Assembly (NCBI GenBank): GCA_027314795.1
Contig: DAHVAE010000018.1
Coordinates: forward strand, 1 to 12,132
Direction of reading: 5' to 3'
DNA from: Candidatus Saccharimonadota bacterium
GTDB taxonomy: Bacteria; Patescibacteriota; Saccharimonadia; Saccharimonadales; UBA4665
Length of the DNA stretch: 12,132 bases
The position numbers and the translations under genes were made by a program. The notes beneath the pieces were generated by a model. The model worked only from the letters and a program-made list of their open reading frames with translations, had not been told where the DNA came from and did not search any database. Shown here piece after piece: positions 6,445 through 12,132 of the stretch. Every line of letters starts with the position of its first letter. Position 1 is the stretch's first letter.

Positions 6445-7140
6445 ATGGATTTCACTAACCGAGGGCCACTTGGCCCTAATAGTTCGGCGCAAGATATTAA
6501 TGTCAGTAAACCTAGTAGCTCACGCTCTAGTAAGTTCGGGAGGGGAGACTGGTCACACACCAAACTATATAAGATTGCTATATCTTTACTAAGTTTATGT
6601 GTACTAGTTGTAGTTGTTGGTCTTCTAGCGTTCCTGTTTTTGGCAGACTGGTCTAATAACTCGGAGAGTAGCTACATTCAAACAAGCAAGCTCCAGGCAA
6701 TATTTCTTAATACCGGTCAGGTTTATTTTGGCAACATTACTCATTTGAACAATAACTACGTAGTTCTAACTAACATCTTCTACCTTCAGACTACCAACAA
6801 TGGTTCCAGTGGCACGACTTCATCCCCTACATCCCCTACATCCCCAAGTTCTAGCTCAAGTACTAACAACACCGTGACGTTAGTAAAACTAGGCTGTGAA
6901 ATACACGCGCCTCTTGATCAAATGGTAATTAATCGTTCTTCAGTAACTTTCTGGGAGAACCTGTCACCAAGCGGACAAGTAGCTAAAGCTGTACGCACTT
7001 GGGAGAAAGATAACCCGAATGGTCAGAAGTGTAGCGATCAAAGTACGGCTGGCACCTCAGGCCAAAACACACCTCAAAACGCTACCAATAACGCTAGCAG
7101 CTCAACTACAACTAACAGCACTCCAGCTACTAAACCTTAA
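6445..7140 (+). CDS. Single-pass membrane protein with Ser/Thr-rich linkers
   Basis: A 231-aa protein. It has a polar, basic N-terminus of about 40 residues, one membrane helix at about 41-66 (IAISLLSLCVLVVVVGLLAF), then a domain outside the cell. That domain is in two blocks: KLQAIFLNTGQVYFGNI...NYVVLTNIFYLQ (82-115), and VTLVKLGCEIHAPLDQMVINRSSVTFWENL (144-173). They are split by a low-complexity SPTSPTSPSSSS linker (about 121-142). The tail (about 200-231) is Ser/Thr/Asn/Pro-rich. I associate these two blocks with a widespread CPR membrane family of unknown role; this is from memory. Cys151 and Cys196 could pair. The start is supported by an AAGGG ribosome-binding site 7 nt upstream. It leads a same-strand cluster, with the next gene 14 nt away. 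Confidence 0.85.
   Translation: MDFTNRGPLGPNSSAQDINVSKPSSSRSSKFGRGDWSHTKLYKIAISLLSLCVLVVVVGLLAFLFLADWSNNSESSYIQTSKLQAIFLNTGQVYFGNITHLNNNYVVLTNIFYLQTTNNGSSGTTSSPTSPTSPSSSSSTNNTVTLVKLGCEIHAPLDQMVINRSSVTFWENLSPSGQVAKAVRTWEKDNPNGQKCSDQSTAGTSGQNTPQNATNNASSSTTTNSTPATKP
6823..6848 (+). repeat. 9-nt tandem repeat encoding the Ser-Pro-Thr linker
   Basis: The unit catccccta occurs twice in a row, with a third partial copy (catccccaa), inside the linker of the membrane protein gene. It encodes SPT/SPS steps. Such a tract can expand or contract in frame by slippage without breaking the gene. Confidence 0.6.
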
Positions 7141-7154
7141 GGAATAACTGAACT

Positions 7155-7379
7155 ATGGCCGGTAGCAAGGCTTGGTTTAAGCCACTTCGAAGCAGTTATA
7201 TTGCCTCAAACTACAAGGGCGCCTTAAGCTATATACCATTTGTCGCGTACTTGGTACTAAGCGCAGTCTTACCCTTTGATTACCTTAAGCCGAGATCAAT
7301 AGCTATCTTCATAGTGATACCTAACTGGGTTGCTGCAGCTCTAGTAATGACCATGTTTGCTAAAAGCCACTTAAGCTAA
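7155..7379 (+). CDS. Small two-helix membrane protein, unknown
   Basis: A 74-aa protein with two hydrophobic segments, about 24-41 (ALSYIPFVAYLVLSAVLPF) and about 48-68 (IAIFIVIPNWVAAALVMTM), joined by a short DYLKPRS loop. The basic N-terminus (GSKAWFKPLRSSY) suggests both ends face the cytoplasm. No motif is recognised. It lies 14 nt after the preceding gene with an AAGGA sequence at a loose spacing of 13 nt, so it is probably co-transcribed with that gene. It could be an accessory subunit of the neighbouring membrane proteins. Confidence 0.65.
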   Translation: MAGSKAWFKPLRSSYIASNYKGALSYIPFVAYLVLSAVLPFDYLKPRSIAIFIVIPNWVAAALVMTMFAKSHLS

Positions 7380-7383
7380 AGCG

Positions 7384-7392
7384 TGATACAAT
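7384..7392 (+). promoter_or_regulatory. Extended -10 promoter of the 85-aa gene, leaderless
   Basis: TGATACAAT matches the extended -10 form TGnTATAAT with one mismatch, and its last base is 9 nt before the ATG at 7402. No Shine-Dalgarno is present, so a leaderless or 1-3 nt leader mRNA is predicted. Confidence 0.5.
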
Positions 7393-7401
7393 TTAGCTAA
7401 T

Positions 7402-7659
7402 ATGCCACCTAAGCCTAATAGTGTTGACGGAGTTACTAAGCAGGTTGTGCCTGCACCGCCTCATTCACCTATCCAACATTCAGCAGCTTTAAATGAAGAG
7501 ATTAAAAAGGAGCAACAATCTCAAACTGCAAGTGTAGCTAATACCAAAGTTAAAACATCTAAAGAAAGTCACAGACCGATAATCATTATCTTGCTAACAA
7601 TAATCTTTATGGCGGCTTTAATTGGCTTGGCTTACTACGCCTATATAAAGAGTAGATAG
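7402..7659 (+). CDS. Small C-terminally anchored membrane protein
   Basis: An 85-aa protein. A polar, Pro/Gln/Lys-rich region (1-57, including EEIKKEQQSQ) is followed by one membrane helix at about 59-81 (PIIIILLTIIFMAALIGLAYY) and the short basic end IKSR. The topology is tail-anchored or N-in. It has no recognised domain. The gene starts 22 nt after the previous stop but has its own extended -10 element, so it may be transcribed both from the cluster promoter and alone. The following tsaC-like gene is 17 nt away. It ends in TAG, which shows that TAG is used as a normal stop in this neighbourhood. Confidence 0.75.
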   Translation: MPPKPNSVDGVTKQVVPAPPHSPIQHSAALNEEIKKEQQSQTASVANTKVKTSKESHRPIIIILLTIIFMAALIGLAYYAYIKSR

Positions 7660-7665
7660 TATACT
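7660..7665 (+). promoter_or_regulatory. -10 element of the tsaC-like gene
   Basis: TATACT occurs twice, at 7660-7665 and 7670-7675. The first copy is 11 nt before the ATG at 7677 and fits a leaderless start. The second is too close to serve that ATG. No Shine-Dalgarno is present. Confidence 0.4.
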
Positions 7666-7676
7666 GTTGTATACTA

Positions 7677-8231
7677 ATGAACTTGAGCGATATTAAAGGA
7701 TATTTAGATAAACCAGGTGCTGTGGGGATATTGCCAACGGATACCGTTTACGGATTAGTTGCTAGGGCTACAGATAAAGAAGCTGTCAGCCGGTTATATA
7801 GCTTAAAAGGTAGAGATAAAAAGCCAGGTACTATCATTGCAGGTAACATTGAGTAGTTAGTCAACCTAGGTATTAAAAGAAGGTATCTTAAGGCTGCAGA
7901 ACAGTTTTGGCCTGGTGCGGTTAGCGTTGAAATACCCCACCATATTGATTATTTAAATCAGGGTACAAACAGACAGGCCATACGCCTACCAAAAGATGAA
8001 CAATTGACAAAATTACTGCTAGAGACAGGCCCACTCCAAACTACCAGTGCTAACTTACCCGGTAAACCACCGGCTAACACGATTAATCAAGCAAGGGCTT
8101 ACTTTGGCGATAAAGTTGACTTCTATATAGATGGCGGTGACTTAAGCGATAGGCAACCATCAACTATCATCAGGGTTATTGATGATGCTGTTGAAGTTAT
8201 CAGACAAGGTGCTGTTAAAATTCAGGATTAG
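7677..8231 (+). pseudogene. tsaC: Threonylcarbamoyl-AMP synthase (TsaC/YrdC family), in-frame TAG
   Basis: Read through one stop, this frame gives a full-length 184-residue TsaC/YrdC/Sua5-domain protein. That enzyme makes threonylcarbamoyl-AMP from Thr, bicarbonate and ATP, the first step of tRNA t6A37. Visible motifs are LPTDTVYGL (19-27), SLKGRDKKPGTII (42-54, the Lys-Arg-Lys ligand set), FWPGAVSVE (77-85), AIRLPKD (101-107), QTTSANLPGKP (121-131) and QPSTIIRV (160-167). Codon 60 is TAG (7854-7856) where the family often has Gln or Glu; a single C-to-T change of CAG would explain it. Everything before and after is in one frame with no other lesion, so decay is very recent or the base is wrong. 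The length matches short TsaC, without the extra Sua5 C-terminal domain. The 3' end overlaps the murC 3' end by 17 nt, convergently. Because t6A synthesis is usually essential, the state of this gene matters. Confidence 0.88.
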
Positions 8232-9516
8232 TTTTAAACTTTTCTCTAAGCCAATCATCTAAACTATTACCGCCGCCACCGGCCATAGCAACTACCATAT
8301 ACCCTTGGTTTAAATGATCATGAATAATATTTACAAGTTGATCATTGCGTTCAGCTGGTTCGGCAATACTTGGGTCAGATAGTTTGTTGATTAGCTCGGC
8401 TGGCTTAATAATCTCATCTTTAGGATCTTCTCTAGCTAAATAACTAGGTAACCAATAAACATGGGTAGCACCATTAAAACAATTCTTGTATTCGTTTTTG
8501 ATATATATTTGCCGACGGTTGGTTAAGGGTTCATATATAACAATTAGTGGTTTGGCTCTTGCTTTTGCGATCTCAGTAGCCACACTCATGGCCCCAATAA
8601 TCTTTTCTGGAGTATGAGCATAGTCACTAAATAAGTCTGGGTATATCTCTTCCATCCGTCTAGAGAGTCCTGGGAAGTTGTTAATATGTGTTGTCAACGC
8701 TTGAATAGGTATATTCAGTAGATGACTAACGCTTGCTAGAGCTAGCCAACCATCTCTACGGTTATACAGGCCCTTAAGAGTAAGGTCACTTAATTTTTCA
8801 TTATTTTCTTCTTGCACTTGCAAGTTACCGACCGCGTTTAAATACTTTGCATCAGATGCCCAAATAACTGTCGACTGGCTCTTAGATATAAACTGGTTAA
8901 AAGCATCAATGTAGGCCTCTCTAGTTGGATAGATTTCGTGATGATCCCAACTAACGCCGCTAATTACACTTAAAGTAGGGTTGAAACTTAAAAAGTTATG
9001 ATCAAACTCATCAGCTTCGTAGACAAAATACTTGCTATCTTGACTATACGATCCCATTTCACCAAAACTTACTTTAGCTGGGATTAAATAACTGACAGGT
9101 TTATTTAATGATTTAAATAACCATACTATCATAGCGGTTGTTGTTGTTTTACCATGCGTACCGGCAACAGCTATCATCTGTAAATTCTTATCGATTAAAA
9201 ATTGGGATATAAACTGGTCTCTTTTACTGCATTTAATGCCTAGGCTGTTAGCTACATCGATTTGGCTTCTACCTAATTTGGACATTGATACGGCTGAACT
9301 ATATACAACCCAGTCAATTGGCTTTTTTTGGTGAACATTCTTAACTATGTCCGAGAAACTGCTAACTTCTATGTCTACTATCCCTTGCTTTTTTAAATAG
9401 TCTATATAGCTGGAGTTTTGCTGGTCTGAACCACTCACTTGGTAGCCGGCTTGGTACGCTATTTGAGCTAATGGACCGATACCTGCACCGCCAATTCCTA
9501 GAAAATATATATGCAT
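8215..9516 (-). CDS. murC: MurC-type Mur ligase (UDP-MurNAc--L-alanine ligase)
   Basis: A 433-aa ligase that joins L-Ala to UDP-MurNAc with ATP, the first amino-acid step of peptidoglycan precursor synthesis in the cytoplasm. In order it shows: FLGIGGAGIGPLA (5-17, N-terminal UDP-binding fold), VYSSAVS (71-77), ATP loop GTHGKTTTTAM (119-129), YEADEFDHNFL (166-176), SWDHHEIYPT (189-198), FPGLSRRME (281-289) and DYAHTPEKI (298-306). YEPLTNRRQ (328-336) replaces the usual MurC FQPHRYSR. That and the AMAGGGGNSLDDWL end leave Mpl (tripeptide ligase) as a second option. I placed the start at the ATG at 9516 (MHIYFLG). The longer frame begins with TTG at 9555 and adds 13 hydrophobic residues unlike the family. 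A CATAAT lies 13 nt before this ATG and no Shine-Dalgarno is seen. No other mur genes are adjacent. Confidence 0.88.
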   Translation of the reverse strand: MHIYFLGIGGAGIGPLAQIAYQAGYQVSGSDQQNSSYIDYLKKQGIVDIEVSSFSDIVKNVHQKKPIDWVVYSSAVSMSKLGRSQIDVANSLGIKCSKRDQFISQFLIDKNLQMIAVAGTHGKTTTTAMIVWLFKSLNKPVSYLIPAKVSFGEMGSYSQDSKYFVYEADEFDHNFLSFNPTLSVISGVSWDHHEIYPTREAYIDAFNQFISKSQSTVIWASDAKYLNAVGNLQVQEENNEKLSDLTLKGLYNRRDGWLALASVSHLLNIPIQALTTHINNFPGLSRRMEEIYPDLFSDYAHTPEKIIGAMSVATEIAKARAKPLIVIYEPLTNRRQIYIKNEYKNCFNGATHVYWLPSYLAREDPKDEIIKPAELINKLSDPSIAEPAERNDQLVNIIHDHLNQGYMVVAMAGGGGNSLDDWLREKFKTNPEF

Positions 9517-9575
9517 AATATGTATAAGTATTATGAAGCCTAGCAGCTTTAGCAATATATAACTATTATCAGGTA

Positions 9576-9581
9576 TATAAT
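9576..9581 (+). promoter_or_regulatory. -10 element of the 201-aa gene, leaderless
   Basis: A perfect TATAAT ends 10 nt before the ATG at 9592. There is no Shine-Dalgarno and no good -35. It diverges from the murC promoter region in a 75-nt gap. Confidence 0.55.
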
Positions 9582-9591
9582 TCTATCTGTA

Positions 9592-10197
9592 ATGAAAAAT
9601 CAAATTAACCAACTGGCTAACGTCTTAAAGGCAACGAAACCTTGGCACTTGCTGCTACTAACAGTCATATCCTCAGCCATTTGTGTCTACGCCTTGCGAG
9701 CTAATAACGAGCATATGAACGAGCTCAGAAACCAGGTCTATACAGCCGATAAGAACAGTGGCAATGTCCAGGCGGCACTTGAAAACTTAGCTAAGTATGT
9801 AACATCCAATATGAACACGAGCTTAGGCTCAGGGCCAAATAGTGTCTACCCACCCATCCAGTTAAAGTACAGCTACGGACGAGTTACAACAGGCCAATCA
9901 GCGGTCTTAGAGCAACAAAATACTTCCCTATATACCGAAGCTGAAAATTACTGTCAGGCACAGATACCTCAAGGCTTTTCTGGTCGATACCGCATCCCCT
10001 GTATCGAACAATATGTTACTGCCCATAGTTTACAAGGAGCAAATATACCTTCCGCACTCTATGAATTTGATTTTATATCGCCGACTTGGTCCCCAGACTT
10101 AGCTGGCTGGACACTACTTACTTCGGCAGCTTTAGCTATACTTACAGTCGTTAGTTTCATCTTAAGCCCAAGAAACAGGCACGCCAAAGCTAAATAA
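9592..10197 (+). CDS. Two-helix membrane protein with outer Cys-pair domain
   Basis: A 201-aa protein with membrane helices at about 18-35 (WHLLLLTVISSAICVYAL) and about 171-191 (AGWTLLTSAALAILTVVSFIL). It has short basic cytoplasmic ends and an outer domain of about 130 residues. The part just after the first helix (36-77: ALRANNEHMNELRNQVYTAD and onward to YVTSNMNTSL) looks like a long helix or coiled coil. A central segment (105-145) contains Cys121 and Cys137, 16 apart and likely disulfide-bonded. The layout (helix, coiled outer domain, helix) recalls sensor or assembly proteins, but no cytoplasmic signalling domain is present. I believe related proteins are common in Saccharibacteria, unchecked. 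The gene converges on the large surface-protein gene with one base between the stops. Confidence 0.82.
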   Translation: MKNQINQLANVLKATKPWHLLLLTVISSAICVYALRANNEHMNELRNQVYTADKNSGNVQAALENLAKYVTSNMNTSLGSGPNSVYPPIQLKYSYGRVTTGQSAVLEQQNTSLYTEAENYCQAQIPQGFSGRYRIPCIEQYVTAHSLQGANIPSALYEFDFISPTWSPDLAGWTLLTSAALAILTVVSFILSPRNRHAKAK

Positions 10198-10198
10198 C

Positions 10199-12049
10199 TT
10201 ATTGCGGAGTAAAGATACTACCAATAACTATCGGGTTATTTGAGCCGGTTGCTGGAGCTATATATAACTGACCGTTTTTCTCAAGTAGGACATAGATATT
10301 GTCATACCAACCATAGGCACTAAAACCACTAGGCACGATTAAACGTTTACCGTTTTGACCATTTTGGTTACCAATGTATATCTGGTTGTTTTGAGAGTTC
10401 CACAGAGTTGCAGTGCCAGCAGGAGAGATAAAATATGTCGGGTAACTAGTAGAAAATGACGAAGCGCTAATACTGACACTGCTAACAGCTCCATTTGTAT
10501 AAGTATAGTAACTGGTCTGATTCGTTGAGGAGTTAACTACTGATATATACAAACTTTGAGGAGTATTTTGGACAATATTCATGGCACCGGTTGTTGATGC
10601 CTGAAATGAAGTGTAGTCCTTTTTATTAACGCCGTTTGGCTCAACGCCTCTAATTGTATCGTTCGAGCTGGAGACATCATAACTACCAACTGAACTCCAG
10701 CTAGTGGTATAAATTAGCAAATTAGGTAATAGCTCAAAATTAGCAAAACTTTGATAAGCATATGAAGGTGAGCTACCCAGAACTTGGTCTTCGTCAATTG
10801 TATTAAGCTGGCCAGAGGCAGCATTATAGCTTTTAATCTCTTCGCGACCGAATGTAGATGGATCTTGACTTGAAGCTATTTCATCGTAGATAAACTCATC
10901 ATTACTCCAGCCAATTAATTTAAAGCTATCAGCTGCCGAATCAAACTCAGTTATATTGCCGTTTGAGGTGTTAATGACATATAGCTCGGGTTGAGAACCA
11001 GTTCGCTCAGCTTCAAGTACTAGGTATTTCCAGTCTGGAGATGGTAATAATGTAGTTGATGGAGTTTCTTGACCGGTGCCAGCTAGCTCAACTACTGGAT
11101 CACTACCGTCTAGGTTTGCTTTGATAACATTAATAGTGCCAGTAGTGTTGCTTAGATAAAAGATACTACCTGCTGGTACCAAACTAATTACGTTGGCATT
11201 CATATTAGTTGTAACCTGGATTGGCGTAGTTAGAGCATTGAAGCTATTAGCAGTTATAGTAGCATCGTATGAAGCTTTTTTAGTTGGCAGCACAAGTTGA
11301 GCTTGGCCAACTGAATTAGTAGTCGCACTAGTTCCTACTATGTTTATATTTACACCTGCTAGTGGTCTATTGGATAGCTTATTAATTACCGTTATTTCAA
11401 CTGGCCTACCAGTTGCACTTAACTTAACGGTAGTAGATTCCTGGCTAGAAAAACCAACAAAGATATGCCCAGAATCTAACGCATAGTACTTCTTAGATAA
11501 AGAAAACTCATGGCTACCCAGGTTTAATTTTAGGACTGCCTGACCAGAAGCATTTGTTGAATAATTTTGCTTACCTACTTTAATAGCTACATCACTAACA
11601 GGTATATTAGTCACGCTATCTACTACAGTTAGTTTGTAATCCTTTTTTATAAAAGCGCCTAGTATTAGATAGCGAGTATCTGGCACTGAAAATATAGCTA
11701 TTAAAACTACAGCTAATCCAACATAAAACCATTTGTTTTTAAGTAACTTATTTAACTTGGCAAGCCTACTTTTTTTCTTAGGTCTTTTTACTTCGCTACT
11801 GTCATACATCGAATCTTCAGCAGCTAAGACTTCATTTCCTTCAGACATAATTATGTCATCAATTACTTTGTCTAGGCTCGGATCTTCCTGGTTAGGCGGA
11901 ACGTAGTCAGCTAGAGTTTTTTTTGATTGATCACCTTCAGAATCTTTGGTAGAAGATAGCTTGATCTGGCTTTTACTAGAGTCTGGAGTATTAACATGAA
12001 TAAACCTCATCTGTTTTTTATCTTCAGGTAACCCTGGCTTATTCTCCAT
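10199..12049 (-). CDS. Large membrane-anchored surface protein, CNA-B-like and propeller-like
   Basis: A 616-aa protein. Residues 1-105 are polar, acidic then basic (RPKKKSRLAKLNKLLKNK) and should be cytoplasmic. One membrane helix lies at about 107-123 (WFYVGLAVVLIAIFSV). Outside are two tandem beta-sandwich repeats of the carboxypeptidase-regulatory/CNA-B type: about 138-210 (YKLTVVDSVTNIPVSDVAIKV...STNASGQAVLKL) and about 216-288 (VEITVINKLSNRPLAGVNINI...TNSVGQAQLVL). From about 294 to the end is a beta-propeller-like region with TolB/WD40-style blades (IFYLSNTTGTINVIKANLDG, SPDWKYLVLE, LYVINTSNGNITEF, GWSNDEFIYDE, ending ENGQLYIAP). There is no catalytic motif, so adhesion or binding to a host or envelope glycan or protein is the best inference. 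Its ATG is preceded by GGAG at only 2 nt, too close for a normal Shine-Dalgarno. An operator-like palindrome covers the predicted start of transcription. Confidence 0.88.
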   Translation of the reverse strand: MENKPGLPEDKKQMRFIHVNTPDSSKSQIKLSSTKDSEGDQSKKTLADYVPPNQEDPSLDKVIDDIIMSEGNEVLAAEDSMYDSSEVKRPKKKSRLAKLNKLLKNKWFYVGLAVVLIAIFSVPDTRYLILGAFIKKDYKLTVVDSVTNIPVSDVAIKVGKQNYSTNASGQAVLKLNLGSHEFSLSKKYYALDSGHIFVGFSSQESTTVKLSATGRPVEITVINKLSNRPLAGVNINIVGTSATTNSVGQAQLVLPTKKASYDATITANSFNALTTPIQVTTNMNANVISLVPAGSIFYLSNTTGTINVIKANLDGSDPVVELAGTGQETPSTTLLPSPDWKYLVLEAERTGSQPELYVINTSNGNITEFDSAADSFKLIGWSNDEFIYDEIASSQDPSTFGREEIKSYNAASGQLNTIDEDQVLGSSPSYAYQSFANFELLPNLLIYTTSWSSVGSYDVSSSNDTIRGVEPNGVNKKDYTSFQASTTGAMNIVQNTPQSLYISVVNSSTNQTSYYTYTNGAVSSVSISASSFSTSYPTYFISPAGTATLWNSQNNQIYIGNQNGQNGKRLIVPSGFSAYGWYDNIYVLLEKNGQLYIAPATGSNNPIVIGSIFTPQ

Positions 12050-12069
12050 AACTCCAAAGCTTTTTGTTT

Positions 12070-12100
12070 AATTAGTTATGCTTAACTGACATAACTAATT
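12070..12100. promoter_or_regulatory. 11-bp inverted repeat at the surface-protein promoter
   Basis: AATTAGTTATG (12070-12080) and CATAACTAATT (12090-12100) are perfect arms with a 9-nt spacer. The repeat overlaps the predicted -10 and the transcription start of the 616-aa gene, so it could be an operator, or a 5' hairpin at the very start of the mRNA. The arms are AT-rich and lack a GC stem, so a terminator is unlikely. Confidence 0.5.
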
Positions 12101-12106
12101 TTATCA
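12098..12106 (-). promoter_or_regulatory. Extended -10 promoter of the surface-protein gene
   Basis: TGATAAAAT on the minus strand matches the extended -10 form with one mismatch. The predicted start is near 12091, giving a leader of about 40 nt. No clear -35 can be seen before the window ends. Confidence 0.5.
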
Positions 12107-12132
12107 GATAGTTGCTTTTAATAAACTTCTAG

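Noticed and set aside
7854..7856. TAG read as a sense codon (alternative genetic code)
   Set aside because: Several neighbouring genes end in TAG at sensible lengths, and no code with TAG reassigned is known for this group.
8004..8231. Separate 75-aa gene starting at a TTG codon
   Set aside because: It is the C-terminal third of the TsaC-like frame after the TAG. The same frame continues upstream with family motifs, so it is not an independent gene.
9517..9555. Longer murC start at the TTG at 9555
   Set aside because: It adds 13 hydrophobic residues before the canonical MHIYFLGIGGAG start and uses TTG. The ATG at 9516 fits the family.
12070..12100. Inverted repeat as an intrinsic terminator
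   Set aside because: The stem is AT-rich, no gene reads into it on the plus strand, and on the minus strand it is followed by A-rich, not T-rich, sequence.
1..12132. CRISPR arrays, tRNA, rRNA, riboswitches, or a complete defence or conjugation system
   Set aside because: No regularly spaced repeats, cloverleaf or conserved RNA motifs, and no defence-type nucleases or helicases were seen on either strand.

Overview
The window looks like a chromosomal segment of a Patescibacteria/CPR bacterium, most likely Candidatus Saccharibacteria (TM7). The reasons are AT-rich DNA, short intergenic gaps, a MurC-type ligase and a 64-aa basic protein of the kind I associate with that group, several small single-helix membrane proteins with Ser/Thr/Asn-rich tails, and a type IV pilin leader carrying an unrelated enzyme. 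The assignment rests on recognition of protein style and was not searched.

Layout. 1-545: end of an IS4-type insertion sequence, cut by the window edge, whose transposase frame is one base out of register with its only good start. 564-1724 (-): glycoside hydrolase family 5-like enzyme behind a prepilin leader. 1770-2717 (-): tRNA-dihydrouridine synthase. 2745-3953 (-): two-gene operon of unknown soluble proteins under a near-consensus promoter. 3991-5987 (-): ABC-2 permease and ATPase with overlapping stop and start. 6058-6252 (-): 64-aa basic protein with its own promoter, operator-like dyad and terminator. 6445-7659 (+): three small membrane proteins. 7677-8231 (+): TsaC/YrdC-family gene interrupted by one in-frame TAG. 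8215-9516 (-): MurC-type ligase. 9592-10197 (+): two-helix membrane protein with a paired-cysteine outer domain. 10199-12049 (-): large surface protein with two CNA-B/carboxypeptidase-regulatory-like domains and a beta-propeller-like region.

How it fits together. Translation and tRNA modification (Dus, TsaC) and cell-wall precursor synthesis (MurC) are the recognisable housekeeping functions. Most other genes face the envelope: the anchored glycosidase, the ABC exporter, the small membrane proteins and the propeller protein. That suits a small host-associated cell, but no dedicated system such as pili, secretion or defence is complete here.

Two expression styles are visible. At least six starts (2717-, 3953-, 5987-, 7402+, 7677+, 9592+) have a -10-like hexamer ending about 6-11 nt before the ATG and no Shine-Dalgarno, which predicts leaderless or nearly leaderless mRNAs. 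Others (64-aa gene, 6445+, transposase) have clear Shine-Dalgarno sequences. No tRNA, rRNA or CRISPR was seen, and no intergenic gap exceeds about 200 bases apart from the IS region.
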